This document shows, one piece after another, positions 10,885 to 22,254 of a stretch of 64,000 bases of DNA. The stretch lies in contig CAJJDP010000047.1 in the NCBI GenBank assembly GCA_905182995.1, positions 442,046 to 506,045 on the forward strand. The letters are read 5' to 3'. A program made the position numbers and the translations under genes. The notes under the pieces were generated by a model. That model worked only from the letters and a program-made list of their open reading frames with translations. It ran no database searches and was not told where the DNA came from. This DNA is from Paramecium octaurelia. Its lineage: Eukaryota; Ciliophora; Oligohymenophorea; Peniculida; Parameciidae. Each line of letters starts with the position of its first letter. Position 1 is the stretch's first letter.

Positions 10885-11337
10885 ATAAAATATATATGAT
10901 TATTAAATTCATTTTAAGTTACAATAATTCTAATACTTCTCATTCCTTCTTAATCTAAGGATGTTTTGTATTACATTATAAATGTCAATTTTAAACGAAT
11001 TGTATCTAAATATATATCATAAAATTGATATATTACATCTTATTATGTGAATAAATTAACTAAAGAAATTATTTAATAACTTATTCATTAAGTGAATATT
11101 TTTTCATTTTTGTTTTTTAATTGATTAGGTTCATTTATAGCTTTTAAAGAATTCAAAGTAATTTACTATTAAAAAATGGCTTATCGAAATTGTTTTATTA
11201 TTTAGCGTTTAAAACAATAAAAATATCTTGAATGAGTAGTTTAAAATAAAATGATTGGGTATTTGTCATTAATTCCTTTAATCAATAATGAAATAATTTC
11301 AATTTATTAAAATAATTACTTAATCTAATAAATAATT
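10885..11337. other. Intergenic, nothing recognised
   Basis: Very AT-rich spacer between the trichocyst gene and the STPGR gene; no coding frame or structured element supported. Confidence 0.5.
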
Positions 11338-12337
11338 ATGTTTAGTTTTGGATATAAAAATTTATATGATCCTAAACCAATTATACCTGGGCCAGGGTAA
11401 TATTCATTATTAATTTAGTGATTATGAGCTTAGAAAGGATTTGTCGGGGAAAGCAATTCAGAATAAAGAAAAATTTATGCATCGTTCAATTAGCAGCAAA
11501 AAATTACAAAATGATGATTCATTTATTCATAGACTTAAAAATCATAATGATTGTTATGAAGAATATCAATTAAATGAGCAAAGAAAATTAACTGAATTAC
11601 CTAAGCAATAAAATTAGCATTCTTTTACTACTTCTGAGAGATCAAAATGCTTTATATTACCTTCAATCTCAAAAGGCCCATAATATTATGACGTTAAGGA
11701 TCTAAAAAGTGATCGTTCACTCAAAATAGGAAAGTATTCATCGAGAAAAGATATTTTTGATATTTAAAAGGGAGGTATTTCGAAAAATAGTTGTTCTAAA
11801 TTTGACACATCTATAAGCATAGAATAGAAAATGTAAAAGCCTTAGAATCATTGGTCTCAAGATAAACCACACCAAAAATATATTGTTTCTTATTACTCGA
11901 GAGCTAAACCAATTCCAAAGTTTAGAGACTACTCATATGTTAGTAAAGATAAAATAGGCCCAAGCTTGATTGATTATCCAAAAGATAAAATAAAAGGTAG
12001 AACATTTAAAAAAGACTAAAGATTTAAAATTGCCAAAATTAATAAAGTTGATATCCATCAAGAATACTTTATATAGAAATTAATTAAAAATAAGGACTAA
12101 GTATCATCAGGCGAAAATGATTCTAGTGCTTCAGAAGAATTCATCAATCTCAAAATTCTAGATTTCACTGAAAAAGTGTTCTTTGATAAATAAATCAGAG
12201 TAAAGAAACCTTTTTAGGATGCAATGAGATAGAAAGTGCCTGGACCTGGAAATTATGAAATAAAGGTTTAATCAGGAAAATAGTATTCATTTCCAAAAGG
12301 TAAAAGATATAATAAGTTTTTTTGGGATTTACTTTGA
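11338..12337 (+). CDS. STPGR/SHIPPO-repeat protein (microtubule inner protein type)
   Basis: 325 residues, one 22-nt intron at about 11398 that splits the first PGPG motif. Repeats of the sperm-tail PG-rich type: IIPGPG-DYELRKD near residue 20, SKGPQYYDVKDL, IGPSLIDYPKDK and VPGPGNYEIKVQSGKQYSFPKGKR near the C-terminus. Proteins with these repeats (ODF3/CIMAP class) bind axonemal or cortical microtubules. Ciliary or cortical location is inferred from the family. Confidence 0.75.
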
Positions 12338-12709
12338 TAATTCCTTATTTATAAATATTAGATAAAAATACTAAGCAAGTTAATAGATGTTTATATATAC
12401 AATCATTTATATTAAATCATCAAATTTGTTCATGTTATTTTGAACAAATTCATAAATTGAGCATAATTTCAAGATAACTGCAAAAGTGATTTATGTTTCA
12501 ATATTATCTATTATAAAACAGATAGTTAAATATGGGATTTGTTTATGTTTCCATAACATAAGGGAATGGATAAATAGATGTAAATGAAAATCGCTTTGAC
12601 ATCCATCATGCTCTATTCGATATAATTTAATTCTTTTGTAAATATGAACTTGATATTAATGAGTTAATAAAATGTCATTTAAGTATAAAAAATCATTTAT
12701 CATCTCTTA
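12338..12709. other. Intergenic, nothing firmly recognised
   Basis: AT-rich. A plus-strand frame opens at 12532 but overlaps the better-supported minus-strand gene and is treated as a shadow. Confidence 0.4.
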
Positions 12710-13099
12710 TCATTTTTGTTTCTAGTTCTTCTAATGCTGTTGTACATTTTTAGAGACGTCAATCATTTCCTTTTGGAATTTGGAAAATACATTGTTTTTT
12801 ATTCCTTACTGAGACGGAATCGCCTAAAAAGTTACAAAATTAGAGAATTATTATTCAGATGGGAGACTTTAAAATGAGTATTATTATCCTGTCGATAACT
12901 GAGAACTTTTTTAGTGATCTTTGAACACTCCAAACTGAGGCTATTTTTATGGTTAATAGTCTTCATCAGAATCAGATAAAGAAATCATTTGCTATGGTGC
13001 ATCAAAAATAGAGCATATTTTTGCATTTTAAGGAGGAGTATTATCGACTTCTAATGTTTCTACTCTCTCAACTCTTTTACAACACTATCCATTCCCCAT
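12710..13099 (-). CDS. Small MGNGQCC-type lipid-anchored protein
   Basis: 129 residues, no intron. The N-terminus MGNGQCCKRVERVE is a typical N-myristoylation site (Gly2) followed by a Cys-Cys pair suited to palmitoylation. The remainder is Gln/Ser-rich and acidic (LSDSDEDYQPQ) without a recognisable fold. Probably an adaptor-like membrane-surface protein (inference). Similar small acylated genes occur at 27494-27886 and 47741-48039, without clear sequence homology. Confidence 0.6.
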
Positions 13100-13482
13100 T
13101 TATTTAATATTAAATTAATAATCACCAAAATATCTATATTATCTTTAAGAAATATACAAGACATTTAGAATTGATTTATAGTGGTTGGTTAAATAATTTC
13201 TGATGATTTTTGAAAATTCTTTTGAAAACTGATTATTATCTGAATACTTATATACTTATATATAATCGAAACTAATTGTATAAATGTATACAAATGAGAG
13301 TGGATATCTATTTACATAGATGAGAAAAATAAGAGTATATGGAATTTGATTAATTTTATATAGCATAAAAATAATTTGCTTAGCTAAAATTAAAATACTT
13401 TGTAAATTATAAAACAATATAGGATTGTAAGATCTAATTTAGATAACATTTTCAAAATTTAATAGAAATTAAGGTTATTGCT
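13100..13482. other. Intergenic, nothing recognised
   Basis: AT-rich spacer upstream of the small acylated gene and downstream of the alpha/beta hydrolase; no supported feature. Confidence 0.5.
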
Positions 13483-14553
13483 TCATTCTAAATATTGTTC
13501 TAGATCTGAAAGGTCCCTCTATTGTTATTAATATGACTTCAAGATGCTTTTTCTTTCGAGTTGTTTAACGTATTCTTTAAGCTATTCTTCTTATTCTTCT
13601 TATTGCATCCTGTAGCTGTTGAGACATTGTTAGGCTTCTTTAAAATATTTTGAGCATTTATTAGAATAGTCTGTATTGAATGGTAGGTCTAGTTGCAATA
13701 AATTGATAAATTTGGATATTTTGTCCAATGTCTCTACTTATCTAGTTGTATTGTGGTTTCCATCGCATAGTTCAAGTCTCTTATAAGATTTACATCTTTC
13801 ATAGAGCATTTGAGAATGTCTAGGATGAACCAACTGATCGGTTTTTCCAGCCAGGAAATAAAATCGCTTAGAATTGCTTTGTATTCCAACATAATTGAGA
13901 GGGGAGACCTGATCAATATCAAATTATGCCTCATTTATTATCTTGCTTCTTAGAAATGGCATAAAACCGTTGATCATAAATGAAAAGCATCCAAATTTTT
14001 ATTAGCCTAACTCTTCAACTACAGTCCTTAATTAGGTAAAAGCACTATCAGCTATATACGTAGTAATTCGAGGGTCTTGGGACAGCATAAGTGCTGTGAC
14101 TGCTCCCATACTCCTTCCCCATAAAATAAACTCATCTACTTTGCCAAAACGACATTCAATGTAGTTCATCAGTTCTTTAACATCTTCACTTTCATAAGTT
14201 CCCATGGTTATGTATTTTCCCTCTGACAAACCACATCCAGCAAAATCGAAAATACATAAATTGACTCCGGTAGCCAATAACCTATCTACATACTACAATC
14301 CTTCTAATCTACAACTGGCATTGCAATGAAGATAAATTAAGCAACGATGATGAACAGATTCTGAAATGAAATAACTAGCTTGAAGTTTTAGCTATCTTGA
14401 TGTAAACTCAAAATCCTCTCTTATTATTGGAACACTTTGAATGAAGCGTAATTTTGGACCTATTTGTATAGTACTAATACCTAGTTGCTGTGTTGAGTAG
14501 GTTCTTCTTGGGGGTCTGATGATCTATTTACAATAATCACTTATGAATGACAT
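13483..14553 (-). CDS. Alpha/beta hydrolase (serine aminopeptidase-like / ABHD17-Bem46 type)
   Basis: 356 residues, intronless. Classic triad layout: oxyanion strand CLIYLHCNASC and IFDFAGCGLSEG, nucleophile elbow GRSMGA, acidic residue after YFLAGKTD, and catalytic His in CDGNHN. A Gln/Glu-rich tail of about 80 residues follows. Family members cleave acyl esters or peptides; the ABHD17 group removes palmitate from proteins, but sequence alone does not fix the substrate. The start codon is 8 bp from the divergent start of the MINDY gene. Confidence 0.8.
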
Positions 14554-14561
14554 TAATATTA

Positions 14562-16466
14562 ATGCATTAAATTGTAGTTAAAGCACTTATTCGTGAATTC
14601 TTTATTAAGTCGGAACTCACTGATACCTTGAAATCCTTTGACACAGAATTGAATTATAAGACTGCTATAACCAAGATGGATGTAATTTTGTAACTAGGAC
14701 TTTCAAAAATTGTGAGAAGAAATAATGAATAAAAGCAACCTTTAAAAAGTTTATTAGAAATCCTGGTCTCCCACCTTCTCAAAAAAAAAGCATTATTGGA
14801 AGAATTAACAATACTAACTAAAGCAGAAAGAATTGAAGACATCCCTTAAGATATTCCAATTGAGTCTAATGTTGGAGCATCTCGTTAAAATAGGATGAAG
14901 AAACGTCCTTAATCAGAGTACAAACCAAAGAATTTGAATTTCACATAAGAAGATCTATTGATTGAATAAAAAGACGAAAAAAAAGATGAAAAAAAAGAAG
15001 AAAAAAAAGAGGAAAAATGTTCACCAAATAAAGGAGCATTTGAAGTTCCAAGAAAAACTCCACTTAAATAAGCCAAATTATTTAATTTTTAAGATCAAAT
15101 AGTAGATGATCAATCTAAATAAGATAAAAAAGATAAACCCCAGTTACCACTTTCTCAACCACCTAGATTAATCAATATGAAAAAACAATTTGAAAAAAAG
15201 GAGGTTTAACCAATATCGTAGCTCAAAGATGAGCATATTACTAATTAAGAAGATCCAAATTTCAAAGTACAGTATCAAAAATGCAATATCAAATAACATA
15301 ATGTTCAACTTCCACCTTCTAACCTTAATTATGATAAAAGTATAGGCTTTAATTAAGGAAAACGAAAACCTTAATAAAAAACCATTACATAACCTATCAA
15401 AAAACTCTTATTTTAAGGCACTATGATTGGATTACCAAAGAGTTGGTCATAACCTTTTATTTTTAAAGATGAACCTACTTTTTATGGATTACATCAGTTA
15501 GAAGGAGGTCCATGTGGAGTATTGGCCTCAGTTTAAGCCTACTATCTTAAACACTTTCTTTTTTCTTAATCTATTTATTCAAAGCCTTCAATAAAATAAA
15601 ACTGTTTACTTGCCGCTTTAGCAGATATTCTGTATAAATCTAATAAGGAAAGACTCATTCTAGCAATTCCAGCAAGGGATTCATCTATGAATTAAGCAAT
15701 AGGAATTGAAAGCTGTGATTATTTGGAATATTAAATCAAATCTCTTAGTTATTTGTATGAAGTACTATTGGAACATACATCTCTGTTTTTCGGGTAAAAT
15801 GGAGTAACTTTGTTCTTCTATTCTCTTATTTTAACAAAAGGTGTTGAATAAATCATGTTGGAAATGGATTCAGCCACAAATCCTTTAATTGGTAATCATG
15901 GACATTGCACTCAAGAAGCAGTAAATCTCATGTTGACTGGAAAGGCTATTAGTAATTGTTTTGACGGGTAATAATTAAGTTTATAGTTTTTATAGATGCA
16001 AATAAATAGATGATATGAAATTAAAAGGAATTGAGGAGAGAAGTGAGATTGGATTCTTGACTATATTTGAACACTTTTAATATCTTGAAGTTGGTAAGAA
16101 CTTGAAGGAACCCCTCCTACCCATATGGGTGATTTGCAAAGAATATCATTATTCAGTCATTTTTGGTTGCAATAATGATGTAATTTAGGACAAACCGTAT
16201 TTAAGTATGATGTAATATATATATTAGAAAACAATTTAAAGGAATTTGACCTAGTGTTTTATGATGGATTGAATAATTCGGATGATTTAATAATAATCAC
16301 AATAAGAAGATTAGGAGCATAACTAGGAAAATAGAAAAAGAAGGTTGAGATACAGGGAGTTCAATTTGATTCGAGTGATAAAATTACACCCTTAATCGAA
16401 TGCTTACTGAAAACTAAATACGGAGAATTAGAATTAGATTGGAATGATAGTATGCCAATATTATGA
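14562..16466 (+). CDS. LisH + MINDY-family deubiquitinase
   Basis: 617 residues, introns of 28 and 23 nt near the 3' end. N-terminus [22 protein letters not shown] fits a LisH dimerisation motif, followed by a charged linker (repeating DEKK/EEKK). The catalytic domain (MINDY-3/4 type) has the nucleophile in [33 protein letters not shown] in the middle and the His element [18 protein letters not shown] enzymes trim K48-linked polyubiquitin; MINDY-4 proteins can carry a LisH. The catalytic Cys and His appear intact. The upstream in-frame ATG at 14547 would overlap the hydrolase start, so 14562 is preferred. Confidence 0.82.
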
Positions 16467-17218
16467 ACTACAATCTATTTAAAGCTAATTTTATATATAC
16501 ACATTAAAATGGGTCTGTACAAAAATGAAGAGAATAAATTCTTTTTTGTAAATTTCATTATTATTTATATTAATTTAATTATTTATGGTTTAAGACTGTC
16601 AAGAATTCTGTATTTTATTTCAGAGATTAGGATAGTCATGAAACCTAAATTAAATAATTGTGTAATTGGGATGATGGCAACTTTGATTATTAAGATAATG
16701 TTTCGAGGTTCCTAGATTCTCAAATAAAATTTATTTATATTCTATAAATCTTTATAATCCCCTTTAAATTCTTTGATTCTAAGTTAAAATATAGCGCTAT
16801 GTTTATATTTAGTATATAGTATAGCGCTATGCTAATATTAAGTATATAGTATATAAATATGCTTTAAATTCTCAAGTGATTTCTTTAAAATTTATATTGA
16901 TTTTATAAGAATTATTTAATAAATAAATTCATTTATGTATACTTAATCACAGTCACTATAATGTATTGGTTGACAGAACTGAGTTTCTAATATAGTTGTT
17001 CAATTCAGTCTAAAAAGTAATAAAATTTTGTGATAGTAGAGATTGGCAAAAGAATTAACATAATCAACATTTTATGGTTCTGTGAAAGTTGATTTTTGGA
17101 TTATTAGTTTTGGAATTTGCATTTTAAGAATATATTATTTTGTTTCAATTTAACAGCACATGAACACCTTAATTTACTTTTGATGAAACTTCATTAGAAT
17201 ATATTGAGGATAAGAGAA
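16467..17218. other. Intergenic / unresolved, with a 30-bp direct repeat
   Basis: A protein-like frame exists around 16595-16730 (FYFRDQDSHET, NWDDGNFDYQDN) but it lacks a start and normal-sized introns do not connect it to the ATG at 16509. It may be the remains of a small gene. The 30-bp repeat is listed separately. Confidence 0.35.
16791..16850. repeat. 30-bp tandem repeat x2 with palindromic AGCGCT core
   Basis: Two adjacent 30-bp units, each beginning ATAGCGCTAT and ending AGTATATAGT; the central ten bases differ slightly (GTTTATATTT versus GCTAATATTA). The GC palindrome stands out in very AT-rich DNA. Confidence 0.7.
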
Positions 17219-17609
17219 TGTATGCAGAAATGAAAGAAATCTCTAACAATATGCAAAACCTTTTTGTCACTTTATTTAGCTTAAGAATATTCAACTTAAT
17301 GCACAATTTTTATGATTCTTATGATAGAACTGAAAAGATCAAATAAAAAAATAAAGGCATAATGAAGAATATATATAAAATTAGATATTTATTAGTTATC
17401 AGCACATAATTAATATTGGCAATGATCTCCAGGGACTTTAAGATTAAACTTAAGGAATGCTAAAATCAGTCCGATGCTTAAAGTATTATTTTTTTAGAGA
17501 AGTCAAGGTTCTTATTGGATTAAAGATTATATTATTCTCATTGGATTTAGACATTTAGGGAGATTCATAATTAGACAATTCTGACAAAGATTTGATGTTT
17601 TGTTGAATT
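17219..17609 (+). CDS. Doubtful plus-strand frame overlapping the MYB gene 3' end
   Basis: A 129-codon frame starting MYAEMKEISNNMQNLF, open and protein-like further upstream (TFDETSLEYIEDKR). Its second half is antisense to the C-terminus of the MYB gene, so at most one of the two is fully right there. No domain recognised. Confidence 0.3.
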
Positions 17610-18825
17610 TGTAATTGATAGTTTTATGGAATGGAATACTCTTCGCTTATGACAGATAGGGAATGGAAAAATTGATGAGGCATTGATTCGAATTTTTCAA
17701 TATCCTTTTTGGCTAATTCGAATTCATCTTGCAAATCTGATTGTTCAATTTTTAGTAATCCTTGCAATATATGAGATGGAGTAAAATAAATTTAGTTCGT
17801 TTTTAAATTTACCATACAAGGCGTAAGTTAATTAATTTCATCTTTTTTTAGCGATTCGATTTTTGCTATAGTCAAAAGTAAGCTCTAATTTTAGGAATTT
17901 GATGATAATGCAGGCCTATCTTAATTTTCTGGTTGCATCACTACTGGCTACTTGCTGATTTTCCATAAGACCTTATCAATTAATTTGTTTAAATCATCTT
18001 AAACCTCTTCCCGCTTGAGTAGACAATTAAAACGATTCTTAACTTAGTTCTCATTTCTTTTTAAAATTTTAGCAATTTCAGTCCACTTTTTGCCTTTTTA
18101 TTATATTTGATAAATTAATTCTAGATCTTCTCTATCTGTCCAAGGATCCTTGATTTTCAATAAGTTTGGATCTAGGTAGTTAATCCACCTCTCTCTAAGT
18201 TGTTTACAAGTTCTGTATATCACATTATTGTTATTCATTTCGTTAGCTATCAATTTCCATTTATTATCTTTATCTTTATATTTTTCATAGAGAATTGTAA
18301 TCTATTAATCCTCTTCTTGCGTAAATGGTTGAGATACCAAAGATGTTTTTAGCATTGACCACCACTTTTGTCTAATATTGTCAACATTTCTTCTAAGAAG
18401 GTATTTGCTAATCTCATTGAAATCGTTGTTATCCAAAAATCTACAATTCTTCTAATTAAGTTAACAATACTTCCCAATGACCCAAACCAATACCTTTTTT
18501 TCATCTACGCTCCAACTTTTTTTCTGATTCATCGAGAATCTTCTACTATGTATTTTTTTTTGGATTTTTAAAATGTCCTAATCATTTAGACAATCATTAA
18601 AAGGAATGTTGAAGTATTCCCTAAGATAAGTGAAGTCGATGGGTATATTTGAGCATGTTTCATAAAACTTTTAAAATTATTAATATTATTGTTGTGTTTC
18701 CAATCTTTCTTAACTTGTTGCTAGCCCTAAATTGTATACATACATTAACGATCCTGATATGTCCTTCCTCTCGCTGGCTTTTGGACATAAGAATCTGCAT
18801 CAGAAAGGTTAAATTCTTCAAACAT
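17399..18825 (-). CDS. MYB-domain transcription factor
   Basis: 467 residues, one 23-nt intron near the start. Tandem MYB/SANT repeats: a divergent first repeat (SWSVDEKKVLVWVIGKY...WWSML), a second ending RTCKQLRERWINYLDPNL and a third with PWTDREDLELIYQ...KWTEIAKIL...NQVKNRFN. The RERW..YLDP and NQVKNRFN elements are the recognition-helix signatures of R2R3-type MYBs, so DNA binding in the nucleus is expected. A Ser/Asn-rich C-terminal region follows. The last about 60 codons overlap a plus-strand frame, so the 3' end is less certain than the MYB core. Confidence 0.75.
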
Positions 18826-19607
18826 TGTTGTAAATATTAAAAATAAAAGGAATTTCAAAATCTTTTTATTACTTAATATCTATTATTTTACACATTAAAA
18901 ACTCTCAAAATCACTCTATTGAAAAATACTATTTCCTAATTAAAATTATTTATAAAAACTATCATATGTAATTGTTGAGAAAAAATGAAAAGAACTTTAA
19001 ATGTTCTTTAGGAAATAGATTTTATTATTTAAAACTTATGAAAAGAATTAATAAAATTATCACTTAGATTAAAAAAATTTAGATTAATCTCACCTTAAAT
19101 TTTCATTGTCTATTTGTATCAAATATTCGAGTATCTAAGTAATGGCTCCTTCTCTGTTTGATAAATAAAATACTATATTATTAATTGTATCTAAATAATT
19201 AAGTCTCTTCATGAGTAAGCAAACTTAAATTTTGAATGAATAGAATAAAGTTAGATGTACAAGAGATGAGTAATTAAAAATGTTATAGAATCAATTTGCT
19301 ACTGTTTTAATTAATCTTATTAAACTTTAAATTTTGTAATTTTAGAAGACCATTTAACAAAACTGAGTTCTTTAATAATTGGACATTATAGTATTGATTA
19401 TTTGATATACATAATAAATAAATTATTGGAATAACACACCTAATTGTTTAATTCAAGTCTTAATTTCTTCATCTCCATAATATTTAGGCAAACAATTAAT
19501 AAAATAAGAATGCTCATTAATTATTCACTCTGTGTGAATTCAAAACTATAGGATTGGAATTAATGTATATTTCTTTAGCTATATAGATGAAGTATATTTA
19601 TGCATTA
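18826..19607. other. Mostly intergenic; one possible micro-gene
   Basis: AT-rich spacer upstream of the MYB gene. The only coding signal is the 75-codon plus-strand frame at 19142, listed separately. Confidence 0.4.
19142..19366 (+). CDS. Possible 74-residue protein
   Basis: Frame MAPSLFDKQ... with a Gln/Lys-rich helical middle (SKQTQILNEQNKVRC, DEQLKMLQNQ) ending at TGA 19364-19366. Several in-frame TAA/TAG codons read as Gln. No family recognised. Confidence 0.35.
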
Positions 19608-20618
19608 TCATAATATTAAAGTAAATAATTGTGATAACAGTGTCAATATCAATATAATTACTATTGCCTGAGTAGTGCGTCTAATTTGAGGAACATTAAG
19701 TCTAGGCAATTTGAATTTGGAGATTTGAGTCTCCTTAATTTGAGTGTTCCCTTTAAGGTGTACATTTTAATCATCCTATTGTGTTCTCTTTTCAAGGGTA
19801 CCATCTTTTTTCAGTTACTCTTCCGTTTGAAACTATTCTGAAATGAAATCGTTGAATTCATTGGAATTGAAGGTTATATTTCTGATTGCTTAGGCTCTGA
19901 GATCTTTAACAATAATTTGCTTGGGTGATTAGAGTTTGGTCTACTCGAATTTGAGATTGTCTAAGTCCTCTTCTTTGGGCCAATCTGTAGGGTTGAATTC
20001 TGGAAAATCCTGGAACTCAAATTGTTCCTCATTTTTGGGTAGGTATTTATCTTTTATTTTTTCAATAACTTGTTAATTTACTTGATGGAAACTAATTTTC
20101 TAATCTATTTAGGTGATGAGCCCATTGAGTCTCTGATGTGTGTTGATGATTTCTTCGTTTTCTTCAATGATAGGAAGTTCTTTGGGGAGAGACTTGAGTT
20201 TGGTTTCTGGGTTGTAAAATTCAGGACTTTTATCTGTGTGTACGTTATTAGAAGGTGAATCAAAAACTTGTTCTAGATTTTATGCTAGCTCGTGCAATGA
20301 GTTGTGTGAGGAGCCAAAGTCACTTGAAGTCTTGAGATGATGAAATTCTTCGTCCTGACGAGGACTTTCCTAAAACTCAGATTTTCGATCCGATAGTCTT
20401 TGAAAGGTGGTCAAATATTTTTCGCAATCTCGTTCAGTCAACTTCTTATGAGGAGAGACTAGGAGTTGTTTTTCTTCAGGGACGGTGTTGTGGAACATTG
20501 TAGTGATGGAGGATGTAAATGTGTCAGTGGTTCGATCCATGCCAACATATTTCTATATGATTTGATCAATGAGCAATTCTTTATTGGGTGTGGCACAAGT
20601 GGACTTGCTTTTTTTCAT
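19608..20618 (-). CDS. Tail-anchored membrane protein, otherwise unknown
   Basis: 336 residues, intronless. Long hydrophilic Glu/Asp/Ser/Thr-rich cytosolic part without a recognised domain, ending in one hydrophobic stretch (AIVIILILTLLSQLFTLIL) directly before the stop: the layout of a C-tail-anchored protein inserted in ER, mitochondrial or vesicle membranes. An in-frame ATG at 20660 would add 14 residues, but that stretch looks like an intron (GTATGTGG...CGTAG), so the start is open. Confidence 0.6.
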
Positions 20619-20777
20619 GGGATCTACGGTTATGGCACTGCCACATACTTATCGAAGCATTCAGTTAATTATTTTAATGGCGAATAGACTTAAAACGTAA
20701 ATCCAATTTAGTGATGATCAATTTAATTTGAATTCCCTTGAATCAACTGAAACCAAAAGATTTGAAGATCATTACGA

Positions 20778-22254
20778 ATGTCTCCAGACCATAGGTATGA
20801 TAATAAAGTCATGATGTGTGTAGGACAAGGTGCTCATGGAGTGGTAAAGACAGCGAGGAAGAAAGGGACTGAGGGGATCTATGCAGTTAAGATAGTGCGT
20901 TCAGGAGATTAGGAAATTCAAAATAATGTTAGGAGGACATTCAATAATAATCGATGTCTAAGACATTAGAATATAGCATAGGATATTGAGTTATTCATAA
21001 GTGAGAAGAGAGAAACCTCCTATTTGATAATGGAGTACTGCAACTTCCCCAGTTTGGAGAGTGTCATCTAGAAGCGACCATTGAAGACAGAAGAGTTGAA
21101 AGTGATTATAAAATAATTGTTGTCAGCCATTTAGCATTCTCACTCAAAGGGCATCTGCCATCGAGATCTTAAGCCTGATAACATACTTGTGAATTTGGAG
21201 GAGAATAGCAATCCACCGCATCTGAAACTTATAGATTTTGGAGTCTCCCGTAGGTATATATCCAAAGGATAAGAAATTGAAATGCTTACTAAAACAGGCA
21301 ATATGTTTTATTGTGCTCCTGAAATATTTCACAAGGCTAGTTATTCAAAGCAAGTTGACATTTGGGCCATAGGGGTCATCTGCTATTAATGTATTTTTTA
21401 AAAGTTGCCTTTGCACTCCAATGAAATATCAGATTTTGTTGATTTGTTGAGTAACCCAGAAAAATGGACATTCAAAGGCTCTTTAAATAATATCGAGATG
21501 CCCTTATAGAATCTAATTTTGTAAATGTTGAATCCAAGATAAGATAGTAGAATAACTGTTGAAGAGGCTATTCGACACCCATTTTTTGAGATCGGAACTA
21601 TTCGTGATGTTATGGCTTTATTAAGCAAAGATGAGATTGGACTTGAGAATTGTCGGAGATGTAGGTCGTTGCAAAACAGTATAAGAATGAATGAACGATG
21701 GGGAAATGTGATTAAAAAAATATAAAGCAGTGCTTATGAAGATGACAATATTAACATTAATGATTTAGTGAGAGACTTTGGGAACATACACATAATACAC
21801 AGACATACTGAGAAGTGTGGTATGATACAACTAATGAATTCAGTGGGAAGCAGCAATGCTTTTATGAGTAAATTGGGATCCAGATAAGAAATACTTGATA
21901 AAAGTTGTGGTCAACTGCGTTGCGAGTAATCAAGTATTCATATTGTAAATATAGTGTAAAGATAAAACAATCAGTTAACCGTTTGGAGATGTGGGCAATG
22001 TTGAGAGTAGTAGTTTAGAGATGAAGGAGGAGCAGCAGCATTCTAGTTATAGGTTACTCTGTCAATTGGGAATAACTTTAGACTATAGTTTGGAGGTGAT
22101 GGAGACTTTGTCTTGTGAGAGTGATTTGACTAATTAGAAGTAGAATATGATGTAACAATAACAGGGTTCTAAGAAGAGGGGATCATAAGTGAATAGAGTA
22201 TTTAATGAATTAGGAATAAAGGAGGTGGATGAAATTACTGAAGATTAATCTTGA
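20778..22254 (+). CDS. Ser/Thr protein kinase
   Basis: 482 residues, one 28-nt intron at about 22000. Complete kinase domain: glycine loop [11 protein letters not shown]-binding Lys in YAVKIV, catalytic loop HRDLKPDN, Mg-binding DFG in LIDFGVS, and YCAPEIF for the APE motif, then [12 protein letters not shown]-terminal regulatory region of about 200 residues has no recognised domain and is Gln/Ser-rich. All catalytic residues are present, so it should be active. The CAMK-like layout is suggestive, but I cannot fix the subfamily. Its stop codon directly abuts the stop of the convergent gene. Confidence 0.85.

Noticed and set aside
12532-12919. 128-codon plus-strand frame starting MGFVYVSITQ
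   Set aside because: Largely antisense to the MGNGQCC gene and without any domain; long open frames arise easily when only TGA stops.
12760-13010. Plus-strand reading with four TGA codons at plausible Trp positions, suggesting TGA read as Trp
   Set aside because: The opposite strand holds an uninterrupted 129-residue frame with a clean MGNGQCC start, and every other gene here stops at TGA.
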